DNA of 64,000 nt, taken from assembly GCA_949361645.1 (NCBI GenBank), contig OX442431.1, positions 7,705,849-7,769,848 of the forward strand, read 5' to 3'. The stretch is from Spongilla lacustris (taxonomy: Eukaryota > Porifera > Demospongiae > Spongillida > Spongillidae). Position 1 is the first letter of the stretch. Every line of letters starts with the position of its first letter. A model generated the notes under the pieces. That model was not told the origin of the DNA and ran no database searches. It saw only the letters and a program-made list of their open reading frames with translations. Made by a program: the position numbers and the translations under genes. Positions 23,601 to 43,164 of the stretch are shown in pieces.

Positions 23601-25681
23601 GAGATGTGCAAACACTAGCGCTTGCAGTCGTTAGCTGGAGGTAGCCTCTGCCGCAGTTGGAGGCTGTCGAGCCAAGCCTGCCGTCCTGTGCTGGGGAGAG
23701 GTTGGATGAAGGGGTGGGGGTGTTGCAGGCCAAGGGGGTGGGGGCTGTCTCCAGATGCTCCTCGTCGGAGGTCCTGCTCAGGCTGTCCCACGTCTCATCA
23801 TCATTGAAGTTCATCCTTTGTGGCTCCCTCAGCGTGTCATCCAGCTCGCTGCTGGATACAGGGCTCTTACTTGGGGAGTGAGCACTGGGTGTAAGGCTCT
23901 CCTCATCCAGGGGCTGCATCTGTTCCATGTCATCAGCCTGGTCAGGGGACAGGGCCTCTGCTAGGTCGGGCAAGACCGGGGCCGCACCCAGGGTAGAAGG
24001 AGGGCGCCCTCCTCCACTCCCACCCCTTCCCGCTCTCCCCACACCACCGCCTGGTACAGGACTGGATGTGATGGTCCTGTTATCGCTATCACCCTTTGTG
24101 TGAGAAAGAAAGGAGCTTTGGGACAAAAACGAAACCTCGTGAGCAGCTAGTTCCAACTGCTCAAACTCCTTTAACTCTGCCTCTTCTGCCTGCAGCAGGA
24201 GCAAATTTTTTTAATGTTAAAAAAAACAAAAAAAAAAAACAGCGTGGCATCAAATACCTTAGTCCTCAGCTCCTTTCTCACAAGGAATGAATCGTTGCTT
24301 CCACACCTGGTAAGCACACTGGCCCCCTATGAAGCACAAGAAGATAACTTACTGAGCATAAATGGAAAGTGTGCACCTACCTGATCGGACTGCAGCAGCC
24401 ATTCTGGCTGTGGCCGCAGAGCTCCTGTGTTCTTAATGGAGGGCTGTTCTGGGCGCAAGGCAGCTGCTGGTATGCTTTTGATGGAGGGTTCTGGGCGCAA
24501 AGCAGCTGCTGGTGTGCTCTTAATGGAAGATTTTGGGTAAAAAGCAGCTACTGGTGGTGGGCGACTTTCCGTTGCAGTAGTCTTTCCACTGCCATTGGGT
24601 TTCAGTCCCGTGTCCTTCATGCCAAATCTGGCAATACCTTGTCCTTTTCTAAGAAACGGTCTCTTGGTTATTTGAGGGCCAGCTCTTTGGCTATCATTTT
24701 GTTCTGGTACTTGCTCGTTTTCCTGAGGAGAGTGAGCGAGTGAGTGTGAGTGGGATGGAGGTGAAGAGGAGAGGGAGGGGAAGGTGGGGGAGGGGAGGGA
24801 GAGGGGAGGAGTGAGAGGGAGGAGGGAGGGGGGGGAGAGGGAGGGGGAGGAGAGGGAGAGGACAGAGGGAAGAGAGGGAGAGGACAGAGGAAGGAGAGGG
24901 ACAGGACAGGGGGAGGAGGGAGAGGGAGGGCGGAGAGTGGAGAGGGAAAGTGTGAGAGGGGACATCACACTATATTACCTGAAGTTCTTTCTGAAGCAAC
25001 TGTTCAAAACTATGTGTAGAGCTGGAAGCTGTATGTGCGTGTGTGTATGTGTGCATGTGTATGTGGGTGTGGTTGTGTATAAGCACATGTACATGTGAGC
25101 CGTTTCGGCACATAATTACCAAGTGCCGAGTGAAGTGGCCTGTCGTCAGTGTAAGTAGGTGTTCCTTGAGCGTCTCCTTCGGTCTCAGGTGGCACGGGAG
25201 AGTGAGAGTCTCCACCTCCGATACTGCCTGAGCAAATGCTTAAAGACTCCGGTAACGACATAGGACTCCTCCGCTCCGGTACCACTACGACAGCTGCCTT
25301 CTCTGGCACAGTGGTCGTTATGGCAGTGTGCGTAGGCGATGAGCGGCTGGGGGAAGGACGGCCTTTGATTGAGTCCGTAGCGTTATGAAGTCTAACGGGA
25401 ATGTTCTCCTTTCCAGTGGCTACTCCCAGTCCAGGTCCCCCAACCTCGGTCCTAGCCGTCTGTGTGTTGAGAGGACCAAGAAGAGATACGGACGAAGCGC
25501 TCTGTTTCCTCTTAAGGAGCGCCATCTTCTCTTGCTGTTGGCGCAAGAGGCTCTCTTGTTGTTGTTGTTGCCATGCGTGCAGTTGCCGCAGCTTTTCAAT
25601 AAAGTGCTGCGGGTCGAGCTTTACATTGATCAGTGGACTTGAAGTGGAAAGACCGTCCTGCGCTGTTGTCTTTTGCGTCAT
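20626..25681 (-). CDS. CENPJ: Centromere protein J / CPAP (SAS-4) centriole assembly factor
   Basis: Minus-strand exons: 25120-25681, about 24979-25012, 24381-24722, 24258-24326, 23514-24189, 23454-23114, 22970-22867, 22757-22664, 22473-22312, 22239-21599, 21526-21352, 21293-21153, 21087-21014 and 20959-20626. Total about 1,245 aa (human CPAP 1,338). The N-terminal part has [11 protein letters not shown] and [13 protein letters not shown], the conserved tubulin-binding/PN2-3-side motifs of the family. A middle coiled coil ([41 protein letters not shown]) follows. The C-terminus is the TCP10/G-box beta repeat domain that binds STIL ([48 protein letters not shown]). The protein controls centriole length and procentriole assembly. 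The exon 1 to exon 2 junction does not keep phase with the sites I can see (donor CTTG/GTAATT is phase 1). Extra copies of the exon 22664-22757 3' end and donor lie in the following intron. Confidence 0.92.
24725..24965. repeat. Purine-rich GGGAGAGGAGGG simple repeat in CENPJ intron
   Basis: About 240 bp of G/A-only sequence on the plus strand, in the intron between the [10 protein letters not shown] exon and the next CENPJ exon. Near-pure polypurine tracts of this kind can form H-DNA. The frames through it are not genes. Confidence 0.85.
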
Positions 25682-26030
25682 ACAGACAGAGCAAAGTATA
25701 CACTTTTAACTTGCCGCCCTCGGACCCGCGTCTCACGTGTCAAAAGTAATTAATTAGCACAATTATGACGTTATTACATACATTTACCATTTTTACAAGT
25801 CCAATGATTTACAATACTATACATGGACAAAAAAAGTCTTCCGCTAATAGCTGGCCCATAATGGAAGCCACATTTCCTCGTTGTACCGCAACTGAGAGCC
25901 TTTGAAGCAGGTATTACGAGTAGGCATTGCATTCCCCCGATGTCTGTTTAAGGCCATCATACATGTTGCGTGCAACTCAAGAAAATGGAGTTTTACTGGT
26001 TTCATTTTATTGCACCAAACAGTGTATGAT
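25682..26030. other. Upstream region of CENPJ, no gene seen
   Basis: It should hold the CENPJ promoter and 5' UTR. No gene or strong motif was recognised. Confidence 0.4.
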
Positions 26031-26101
26031 TAGTCTCGTTCCCAGATCAATATGACGCAACACATAATCTAATGCAACGTATATGGTCTGGGGACGAGAT
26101 A
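26031..26101. mobile_element. Palindromic MITE, TAGTCTCG family (copy)
   Basis: The 71-bp element begins TAGTCTCGTTCCCAGA and ends TCTGGGGACGAGATA, an inverted complement with one or two changes. The core ACGCAACACATAATCTAATGC differs from other copies. Confidence 0.8.
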
Positions 26102-26114
26102 GTGTATGATCGAG

Positions 26115-26146
26115 GCTTGGTCATGACATCGATGTCATGACCAAGC
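26115..26146. repeat. Perfect 32-bp palindrome
   Basis: The half-site GCTTGGTCATGACATC is followed immediately by its exact complement with no spacer, centred on ATCGAT. It lies 13 bp after a MITE copy and could form a cruciform. Confidence 0.95.
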
Positions 26147-26154
26147 TTCTTAGT

Positions 26155-26900
26155 CTTGACCCATAAACTCCTGAAGTCTCAATGGCTATGGTTGTGAATG
26201 GATGGCTGCACTCCAGGTGTGCATACTTCACACATTTGTTGTGCTCTGCTTGGCAGTTGGCCACTCCCCCAACCTCTGCGGCTGCAATAGCTTAGTGGGA
26301 CAGGGGCATATGTGTCAGGGCAGGTGGCATCCCAGACAAGGAGCTTACCGCACTGCCAGGGTACAATGGTAATCCCATCAGGTCTTTTCCCATCAGAGCA
26401 GAAAATGCCAGAAGGCTCCAAACGAGATGGAATCTGAGCAGCAATCATGGCCTGATGGATTATATCATTGACAGAGGCATGCCTATGGTGGTGCCCTTCT
26501 CTTTAAGGCAACTAAGGCCACGAACAGCTAAATCGGTCACTTCAGAATCACCTCATTATGTACATGCAGCAACTATTGTTGGTAGGACCCACTTGCCCAT
26601 GTAGTACTTCACATGTGCGTCTAAATATGTCTGCATTTATTAATCCTGCTGCTGCATGCTTCAATAATATGTATGGACACACATACATGAAACAGTCCAC
26701 ATGTCCGAGGCAAGGCATCTTGACAGTATAGCAGTGGTATTTGCTTTTATAAGGATAAGGTTGAACTTACCGCTGCCTTGGTCTTGTTTCAGTTGGTTGC
26801 TAGGCAAGAGACCAGACATAACATTGACTCCATGGCTTCAGCAACCCTAGCACCATATGCTTCTACAACCATGGGGACACAGATCCTCCCAATTCAGTTT
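26155..26900 (-). mobile_element. LINE fragment (RPDG...WDVT endonuclease-like segment)
   Basis: On the minus strand 26179-26448 reads GKRPDGITIVPWQCGKLLVW, continuing to DATCPDTYAPVPL. A RPDG...W...WD.TCPDT arrangement is typical of the C-terminal region of LINE polyproteins with a restriction-like endonuclease motif. Degenerate flanking sequence (to about 26890, CACCATATGCTTCTACAACC) matches segments of the copies near 38230 and 63000. It is broken and non-functional. Confidence 0.65.
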
Positions 26901-27589
26901 CCCTGCACTTGGCATCATTTGCCTTTCTGATGCATCAGTTGCAGACCTGGCATTCACAAATCATTGTTTTAAAAAATTGGTCATTAGGCATGTGTCACAT
27001 CACCGCTCAGTTCCGAAATTTAATCCAAAGCAAGAGAATTATAACAATAGTCACTAACCCTACACTAAAACAAAACCCCCTAAAAGTCAGTACTTTCATT
27101 ATATTGCACAAAGCTAAGTTCTATACTTTAATTCATCGTAATGAAGATAATGAAATAAGAAAGAAGTAGCTACTCAATAAATTAGTTTCTTGCTAGGACT
27201 AGTTGTTAAATAGCACGCCGAGTGTGACAGAGCAAAGCTGTATTTTGTAGCCTAGACCTTGGTACTATTACGGTAGTAAATTCCGCCCACTGTGGTTTTA
27301 CGCATGCGCAAACGGTTAACTTTAAACCAGTTTTTGATCCCAGTTGAACTTTTTTTTTTTTGCGTTGGACATATCAGGAGGTAAAACATCCATCCAACGG
27401 AAGTTGGGCTCTGTTGTGTGGTGCATTCGTTGCAGAGCTTAATTTGTAAAGTAGGCGGGTTCGTATTTAAATAGTTGGCTTCAGGTTACAACTGGGGCGG
27501 GTTTTCATTTTTTGCTTTGCTATCTGTGGCTGACTCCAAGAGGTTGCTGGTTAAAGCCATCTCTCTCCTATTATAGGAACATATTCCAG
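26901..27589. other. Intergenic and RAN upstream region
   Basis: No supported ORF. The last part (27200-27589) is the RAN promoter and 5' UTR zone, including a T tract at about 27349-27360. I see no clear TATA box at an informative position. Confidence 0.4.
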
Positions 27590-28396
<807 letters not shown>

Positions 28397-28881
28397 ACTT
28401 TCCTGCGTCATGCTATCCATGTTTTCACCTATTGTGTCGTAAAACAATCGAATACATGTACTTTTAAGAAGAATAAAAATGCTTCGCTGTCGCTGAGCAA
28501 ATCTATTACATGTACACAAAAAAAAAAAAACCACACCCCAGAATGGTAACTGAATTACCCTTTAGGAGATTGCATGTAATGGCCCGGACAGTTGTATTGT
28601 CCGGCGGCCGAGATTTGCCAGGAAGAAGCTGGCACGCGAAAAAAATTCGTAGTTAAGTCAGTTTATTAATGACGTCCGGGCGCGTGGCTATAATCATGAC
28701 ACGAGTGCTTTTCCTATTGGTTCGCGCATTTTTAGATAAGTTCCGGTGTGGTTGGATGAGGGCGTCCATTAAGTTCTATTCTGTTAGAGCTTGATAAAAA
28801 GTGTGTATACATAGTGGAGTGTACAGCTAAAACAGCTGTAAGAGAAGGCGCTTTGTGAGTTTGACTCGGTGAAGCTTCTTG
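28397..28881. other. RAN 3' end and SERCA promoter region
   Basis: AATAAAAATG at about 28472 is a plausible RAN polyadenylation signal. The rest up to the SERCA start (28882) has no ORF of note and must hold the SERCA promoter and 5' UTR. Confidence 0.5.
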
Positions 28882-36089
<7,208 letters not shown>

Positions 36090-37247
36090 CAGTGTGGCTG
36101 TGGTTCTTTGCTTTACCTGTTTTATGTATTGTTATGTACAGATCACCGGGCGCATAAAAAGAACGAATGATGTGAAAACGAAAGTCGGGACATTTTTGGT
36201 TTTCTGCACTATGTATTGTTAGCAAGCAACAGTGGTTAGATGACAAGAGTTAAAAGAACACACACAAAAGGAAAGTAACGTACGGGGAAACAAACACACA
36301 CACACACACGATGCGCAGGTTGACGAAGTAGATATTTAATAAATTGAATCCATTACGAGTGTGACCGTAAGCGAGACCTCATCTTAACTCATTGAAGTTT
36401 GCTCTAACCAATATCATCCACTCAGCTAGCTAAATTTCAACTTTTGGTACTATTATGGTTGCCCTGTATGTTAACGTTGTTACCAGAAATATTAACATCT
36501 TCGTTGGCCCCTCCCCTTCACAGAAAGGCATGTATTATGTAATAAATTGATTGTATAATTAACCATCTGCTAATTAGCTAGCTAAGTTCACTGCATGCGC
36601 ACGCGCACCTATTATATAGTATATATAGTGCCTCACACTGACAGTTAATTAATGACGACATCTGAAACCGTCGGCCCCTCTTAATAGATGTTTTTGATAG
36701 CGCGTGGCCAAGACGTACAATTAATGTAGTATTGTGTAGACAAATCATCTACATGTATTCATGTATTGGTAGGTGGATGTATGACATTGTGTCTCGCCTA
36801 TTTAAAAACATATTAAAGAACAACAAAATTACGTAATCCTAGCGTGAGGGTTTTAATATTTCATGTTATGTGCCAAAACGCTATTAGAGTAATCATTTTA
36901 GAGTGGTGTTTAGATGCAATTTGAGTAAAATGTTAAAGATATTCTCAACAGAGCCGACAGAAGTCACGAAAAAAAATTTTTTTTTTTTTTTTTTTTAATT
37001 GCTTGCATTTCAAAAACTGTGCCTGTAGGGTATATGTTCTTATAGCTATGTGAAGTGTAATCAGAGCCGATTTGGTATGGCAATGTCTCCAGACCCCGGC
37101 TCTGTGCATTGCTTGAGCAAATTTTTACAAATACAAATAAGGAAGAAAATCACGCAGAGCATTTAAAATGTGCACACATTTCTAACGACTGAAGTTAGTA
37201 AAGGGGTAGGCTAAGTTAAAACGCTGCGTGTTTGTAACAACCTCTGC
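36090..37247. other. SERCA 3' region and intergenic spacer
   Basis: AT-rich, with an AATAAATTGAATCC polyadenylation-like stretch at about 36338 and an A/T homopolymer at about 36968-36998. No supported coding sequence. It also lies 3' of the minus-strand gene at 37248, so the two genes converge here. Confidence 0.45.
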
Positions 37248-37922
37248 TCACATGCCCTTCGTGCTGCAGAACAGGTAGAGGGCCGCGTCGCGGAGGGCTG
37301 GCTCCTTGTAGTAGTAAAGGAGTCGCGACTTCCACACCGACCAGGACTCGGCGTCCACCAGCTTAGGGATGGGACGGTTGAGAAGTGTGATCGGGGTGCC
37401 GCTCTCGTAGTGATGAGCTATCCATTCGACTGCCGTCAGGACCCCGTTGGCGCTCGTATCCAGAAGGCAGCTGCAGAGGTCGTCAGCTGGCGGGTTCTTC
37501 TCCACCTGATGGTAAACGGGCAGTATCTTCTGCCACAGATCCCACATGTGCATCGTGTGCACCACTCGCTCGATCGGGGACCAGTTGCGTCCCAAACCAT
37601 CTTCCTCGTTTCCAACGTGGGAGAGTATGTTATCGATGGTGTTCATGGCCATAGTCACGTAGTCGTTCCCCTGAGGCGCATCCGGGGCGTAAGGAAGGAC
37701 CTTGAGCTCTGAGCTGAGGTCTCTATTGACAGTTGGGATCTTGTTGGCGGCACTGGCCCGGGAGTTGAACTGGCGGAGGCCTTGGACTGTCATGGAGTGG
37801 ATCGCGTGCGCTATCGTTTCATTGTAGTTGGAAGACAAGCCATTCTTCTTATATATCTCGTTACAGGTCAGAGAGTTAGCTGCGGCTAAGCCGAACAGAA
37901 GGAAAGCAACAATAATCGCCAT
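37248..37922 (-). CDS. Secreted orphan protein, 224 aa, intronless
   Basis: A single uninterrupted frame with a clear signal peptide (MAIIVAFLLFGLAAANS) and cleavage expected just before LTCNEIYKK. The mature part has two N-x-S/T sites (NET and NWS), four cysteines (one early, a CSC pair, one near the C-terminus in LFCSTKGM), and a helix-rich, Trp-containing body (WDLWQKILPVYHQV, WIAHHYESG, SWSVWKSRLLYYY). I do not recognise the family. It is the only clean intronless gene in a window where all the other genes I could resolve fully are split. It could be a retrocopy, a lineage-specific secreted protein, or a simple one-exon gene. GC content is higher than in the flanks, which supports real coding use. 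Confidence 0.8.
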   Translation of the reverse strand: MAIIVAFLLFGLAAANSLTCNEIYKKNGLSSNYNETIAHAIHSMTVQGLRQFNSRASAANKIPTVNRDLSSELKVLPYAPDAPQGNDYVTMAMNTIDNILSHVGNEEDGLGRNWSPIERVVHTMHMWDLWQKILPVYHQVEKNPPADDLCSCLLDTSANGVLTAVEWIAHHYESGTPITLLNRPIPKLVDAESWSVWKSRLLYYYKEPALRDAALYLFCSTKGM

Positions 37923-38219
37923 ACCGATGAAAATCTTAAAAACACCACGTGATGAGCGTTACCGGTATGTATAAAAAGTGCTGAGCTGTGCCATGCATGT
38001 AAACAACCACTTTTGGGGTCCGCTTATCGAGACGCTGCCAACAGCCATGAAAATGCATGTGCAGAGGACACAGACAGAAGTCATGCTTTGTCAGCTGCAG
38101 AACTGTTATTGAGGTGATTTAGCTCTGCAACCTCCAATTCGGATTTCTAGTTAGAGATATTCACAATAACGTATAATACAACAACATTATCAAATACATG
38201 CTCAATAAACCAAGAATTT
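37923..38219. other. Upstream region of the secreted orphan gene
   Basis: The sequence TATAAAAAG read on the minus strand (about 37968-37977) lies some 45-55 bp upstream of the ATG and could be a TATA box. Nothing else was identified. Confidence 0.45.
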
Positions 38220-38640
38220 TAAATGAGTCCATGGCTTCCTTTCCCCAAGCACCATACGACTCCTGCGACTAGTGGTATACAACACCAGCCCAAGGCAATG
38301 CACTTTGGGTCGTTAGCTCTATGTTTTCATTCCTTAGTAGACAAGGCGGCTCCAATCCTGCAACTTTGGGATTTAGTGGTGATGTCTCTAAGATGTCAAA
38401 GGCAGCTGGCTTACCAAGGGCCCAGTTGGGTAGCAAAATGTCTGCAGGGCATGAGTGGTCATGATCAGGTGTGAGGTTGCTACCCATCTCCACCTTCATG
38501 CTCAAGTGGGCTTTATGGCAAGTCTCTGCCAACACATTATGCAGATGTTTGTGGCAGGTGACCACGTCTCCTCCTTTTTTTACATGTTGTGGCATGGTGA
38601 CCATGGTGACCAAGGGGATCTAGGGAGCTGGCTGGGCACA
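38220..38640 (-). mobile_element. LINE fragment, same family as 62575
   Basis: The minus-strand reading KKGGDVVTCHKHLHNVLAET, then CHKAHLSMKVEM, then PADILLPNWALGKPAAFDI is a diverged copy of the peptide at 62575-63099 (GGDVVSRHNKLRDVL, PADLLVPNWVLGKPAAFDLL). Truncated and frame-broken. Confidence 0.75.
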
Positions 38641-39740
38641 GGGCAAACTGGGAACCATTAGAGGTGTCTCCAAACCAAGCCACCATTTGATGACTACCCG
38701 GAATACTGAGAGCTTGAGATGAAGGCCAAGACCTTCAGAAGGAACCACAGACAGCCATGATGCAGCATGTGGGGAAGAGGCAGATAGCAGGCAAGCCATG
38801 TCAGCAACAGAAGACGATTGAAGAAGCTTTTGACAAACTGGAGATGAAAGCAAAGCCTCAGATTGAGTTGCATCAGAGGGAGATACAGATTCATTGAATG
38901 ACGTGCAAGAGAGATGGTGACTGAAAGGGGAAGCCATAGCCAGAGGAACAAGGCAACATCAGCCAGCTGTGCACGATGGGAAAACATCCAGATCAGTAAT
39001 TCCTTGTTATACTGAAATCATACAGCACCAATTGTTTTAAATAACTTGTTTCACTCATTTTTATTTAACCGGAGTCTGTAGAGCACTTCAATGGTTTCTG
39101 GCCACTGTGACAGCTGCATACATGTAGCGGCATATTAATAATGTTCATCGAGAATATCTCTTTGGGAACTTTGCCTCCAACCCTCCCCCCTCCTTTGAAT
39201 GATGCCATTTAGTGCTAGTATGTTTTGTACATGTATTGTATAATTTGACTTACATGGAATTAAAATTTACTTTAAAACTACATGTAGATCTAAAGGTGAT
39301 CATACTTGGCTCAAATGAATTTGAGTAAAACGAGTTTACTGGACTCTTACCCATGTTCATTTGAGTTCACGCAAAATGTTGCCAGGTGTATGGTGGCCTT
39401 CAATATATTTCCTCGCTGTTGTCGCAGACTTCTGTGCGTGTAAAAACAATCCCCTCATAACCAAATCACAACTGATTTCCAAGACAACAAAACACTGTAT
39501 GTCATAACCACATGTATAAAATAAAATAGACAATACAATTCTTACACCACACCAGCATACACAAGGTGACTTTAGATGACTTGCAGCATGCAACTCAAAT
39601 GAATATGGCAAAAGTTATGTAATTTTTTTGTTTACTGATGGTTTACCGAACTTTTTACCCATATTCATCTGTTTGCTTGTGACCAGTCGCCTGGAAGTTG
39701 CTTCGCATATGCTGGGGGGGGGGGGCTTTAATTAGTGAAA
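38641..39740. other. Intergenic stretch, nothing identified
   Basis: No supported genes. The open frames here lack domain features. Short stretches near 38700-38980 may extend the LINE fragment. Confidence 0.4.
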
Positions 39741-39819
39741 TGGTTCAAGTTTCCACAGCAGCATGACGTAAGTACCACCTGCACCTCGCATCTCTGTCAC
39801 ACTGAAGGAAAGATAAGGG

Positions 39820-41000
39820 GAAAAAGTGTGCATGAAAATAAAGGTCCCTCTCCTTCCCAGACTGCAGGCTGATGTGATCAGAAATGTTGCTATCGTCTTC
39901 TGGTACGTGATGCTGGCAAAGGAAGAAAGATGGAGGCTGCCCATTATGGCAGAACACCTGCCACAATGTGCACCCCCACATCCTCTCCACAGTCCCATCA
40001 TCACCGCCTCAGAGAATGGATAAACTATTACATCATCTCACTCAGCACTTGGTTATCCCAGCCAACCCCCCCCCCCCCCCGTACTACCAGCAACACATAA
40101 CATGGTTACCTCGGCTCTGACAGAGCTTAGATTTATTCAACAGGAATGCAGCCAGCCAAGAACATCATACTTGGTGATAAATTGTTTGTAGTGTAGTGGA
40201 TCCAGTTCATCAACAGTGGTGGTCAGCTGCAATAACAAATCTCATTTTCAATGATAGGTCATAGCAAAATGTCAAATGTCACCAAAATGGCAGTCACAAT
40301 TATACCAGAGATAATAATATTGTAAGGGGATCAGAAGTAGAGGCAATTAGTACTGAATATCCAGGTGGAAGCCATTGAAGCACTCCTTGAGTTTAGCGGT
40401 GCGATTACCACTATCTCGGATGTAACGCGCGTAGGTATAGCACACGTGATGCGCATCCAATCCCCTTACTATATTATCTCTGATTATACGCACCGCTCCC
40501 CCCACGTCTTTCTTACGCACAGCGTACTATTGTGTGATCAGAAATGTTGCCATCGTCTTCTGGTACGTGATGCTGGCAAAGGAAGAAAGATGGAGGCTGC
40601 CCATTATGGCAGAACACCTGCCCCAATGTGCACCCCACATCCTCTCCACAGTCCCATCATCACCGCCTCAGAGAATGGATAAACTATTACATCATCTCAC
40701 ACATCACAGAGTCTTGTACCCTCTTACCTCTATTGTAGCCGGCCAAAGGTGCGATCTTTATATCCCGCCACACTAACAAAAAGGAGCAAGTAAATGAAGC
40801 ACGTGAGATAAAAACAAAGGGCTGCGGACTGATGTGATCAGAAATGTCTTCTGGTACGTGATGCTGGCAAAGGAAGAAAGATGGAGGCTGCACACTACGC
40901 CAGAACACCTGCCCCAGTGTGCACCCCCACATCCTCTCCACAGTCCCATCATCACCGCCTCAGAGAATGGATAAACTATTACATCATCTCACTCAGTTTC
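39820..41000 (+). repeat. Three direct copies of a ~180-bp repeat
   Basis: Blocks at about 39868-40045, 40531-40702 and 40832-40998 share CAGAAATGTTGCTATCGTCT (short gap in copy 3), TGGTACGTGATGCTGGCAAA, and CATCACCGCCTCAGAGAATG. The copies differ by small indels (a lost C in the CACCCCCACAT run of copy 2 and 10 bp lost in copy 3) that break any shared reading frame. The family is unknown. The spacers differ, so these are separate insertions or an old tandem array. Confidence 0.85.
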
Positions 41001-41860
41001 GCAACATCTAACAGTCACCATTACCTTACCTCCCTCCGTTATACAGTATTACCACGAGGCAGATTATCCTTCACGTGATTATATTTTTTTTTAATCCTCG
41101 ATACATGAATATGATTACAGGGGAGGAGGAGGCACACACCAGATGCCATAGATAGTTTAGAGACCTGAGAGATGGTATGAGTAGTTTGTGGGTATAGCCA
41201 AAAGTAGCACTGACCGATGATCCATCTTTCTCTAGTTTGGCTTTGTGGCTAGTTACCACTGTACCCATGCGTGTACACCACATGGACCTAGCTTGGCTAT
41301 AAGTGGGCCACTGTCACCTTGAATATAAGTGGATTGCAGCACAACCATATTAGTAAGGAACTTAACCCATCAGATGGAACTGATTAACCTATTGGTTAGT
41401 AAGACCTACTGGTTAACAATAATTTATTGGTTAGTTAGTAATCTATTGGTTAGTAAGTGCCCATGTTTGGTTGTAGGTGTGTCAATAAACTAGCTGTGTC
41501 CTTGGCCCCAGTCCACTTCACACACACGCACACATGCACACACAGCTAGAACACATCACTCAATTGAAGGCACTTAAACTGTGTTTATAATATAAATGAA
41601 AGAATATTTTTAAAATTCTGCACAGACAGCCATAAAGAGAGGGGAGGAGGAAGAGGAGAATAAAAACACTGCTCTGCCGAATATACAGGTATGTATAACG
41701 TGTCTTTCTCTATTCATAAATAACTTTTATAAAAGGCAAGGGACCTTGCCTGTGAAGACCTTGCTCTAGAGGATATCTTCAATTGACACTTCCTTTTTGA
41801 AGCACACCATTATGAGACCTAATAAAGAATAACATCAATTGCAAAGGTGTTTACGAAAGC
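41001..41860. other. Intergenic stretch
   Basis: Only short ATTGGTTAGTAA-like imperfect repeats near 41390-41460. No gene seen. Confidence 0.4.
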
Positions 41861-41863
41861 ATT

Positions 41864-42385
41864 ACATTGAGGACAGAGCCTCCTATCCCCGTCCACATGA
41901 GGACAGAGCCTCCTATCCCCGTCCACATGAGGACAGAGCCTCCTATCCACGTCCACATGAGGACAGAGCCTCCTATCCCCGTCCACATGAGGACAGAGCC
42001 TCCTATCCCCGTCCACATGAGGACAGAGCCTCCTATCCCCGTCCACATGAGGACAGAGCCTCCTATCCCCGTCCACATGTACACACCCATGTACACATGT
42101 ACACACATGTACACATGTACACACACATGTACACAGATGTACACACATGTACACACATGTACACATGTACACACATGTACACATGTACACACACATGTAC
42201 ACAGATGTACACACATGTACACACATGTACACATGTACACACATGTACACATGTACACACACATGTACACAGATGTACACACACATGCACACACACGTAC
42301 ACACACATGCACACACACGTACACACACATGCACACACACGTACACACACATGCACACACACGTACACACACATGCACACACATT
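41864..42385. repeat. 30-bp minisatellite followed by ACACATGTAC repeats
   Basis: Seven 30-bp units (GAGGACAGAGCCTCCTATCC, then CCGTCCACAT) occupy 41868-42078. They pass directly into irregular (ACACATGTAC)n and (ACACACATGC ACACACACGT)n to 42385. The 30-bp unit keeps all frames open, so the long frames on both strands are artefacts of repetition. Confidence 0.95.
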
Positions 42386-42839
42386 ATACAGAGTCTGCGT
42401 AACAATTAGAATACCCCTCACACCCCACCTATCAAACTCAAAGTGTGGTCTTAACTGGTTGGTCCAGACAAGGGCGCACAGGGTTCAGCACCTCCCTTGG
42501 GTGGAACAGGGGATGGCTTGACAGGTAGTATAGCCATTTAAGACTCAATTAACTTTTGGTTAATGTGATCAAACTAAGTCCACACATCATGTCCATGTTC
42601 ACAAAGCAGAGTGCATGCAGGGCACAAACAGGACCATGCAGGGCTGGACATGTTTTTACAAGGCTTTCACAAAAGGTGCTAATGGCTTTGCCTACCTAAG
42701 CCAGGTCACTGAGAACACGGCCAGTGCTATGTGCATGCTTGAACCTGCCCTGTGGTCAGTGTACTAGCAGTGCTGTTAAAACAGCACAGTGGTCACGTTA
42801 GGGACAACAGTTATGTGGGATGGTGTGAGATGGGCCACT

Positions 42840-43125
42840 ATCAATACCTCTGTACCTCTATATGCCCTCTATATGCCCATTATCAATACCTCTCTATACA
42901 CCTATTCTCAATACACAAAGGTACCCATTCTCAATACCTCTATACTCAATACCTCTAAATTTAGTCTATATGAATACCTCTATACACCCATTCTCAATAC
43001 CTCTATACACCCATTCTCAATACCTTTATACACCCATTCTCAATACCTCTATACACCCATTCTCAGTACCTCTCTATACACCCATTCTCAGTACCTCTAT
43101 ACACCTATTCTCAATAACTCTATGT
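42840..43125. repeat. Minisatellite CCCATTCTCAATACCTCTATACA
   Basis: About ten imperfect units of 22-24 bp (ATTCTCAATACCTCTATACA) just 3' of PPM1D. Confidence 0.9.
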
Positions 43126-43164
43126 CCCACATGCGGGAATCACACAACCACAAAACAATATGGC

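Noticed and set aside
39820..40682. Shared peptide VIRNVAIVFWYVMLAKEERW in repeated blocks as a gene family
   Set aside because: Small indels break the frame in copies 2 and 3, so the conservation is that of a repeat, not of a protein.
41819..42421. Overlapping 180-200 aa frames on both strands
   Set aside because: They arise from a 30-bp repeat (multiple of three) and CA-rich units, which keep all frames open.
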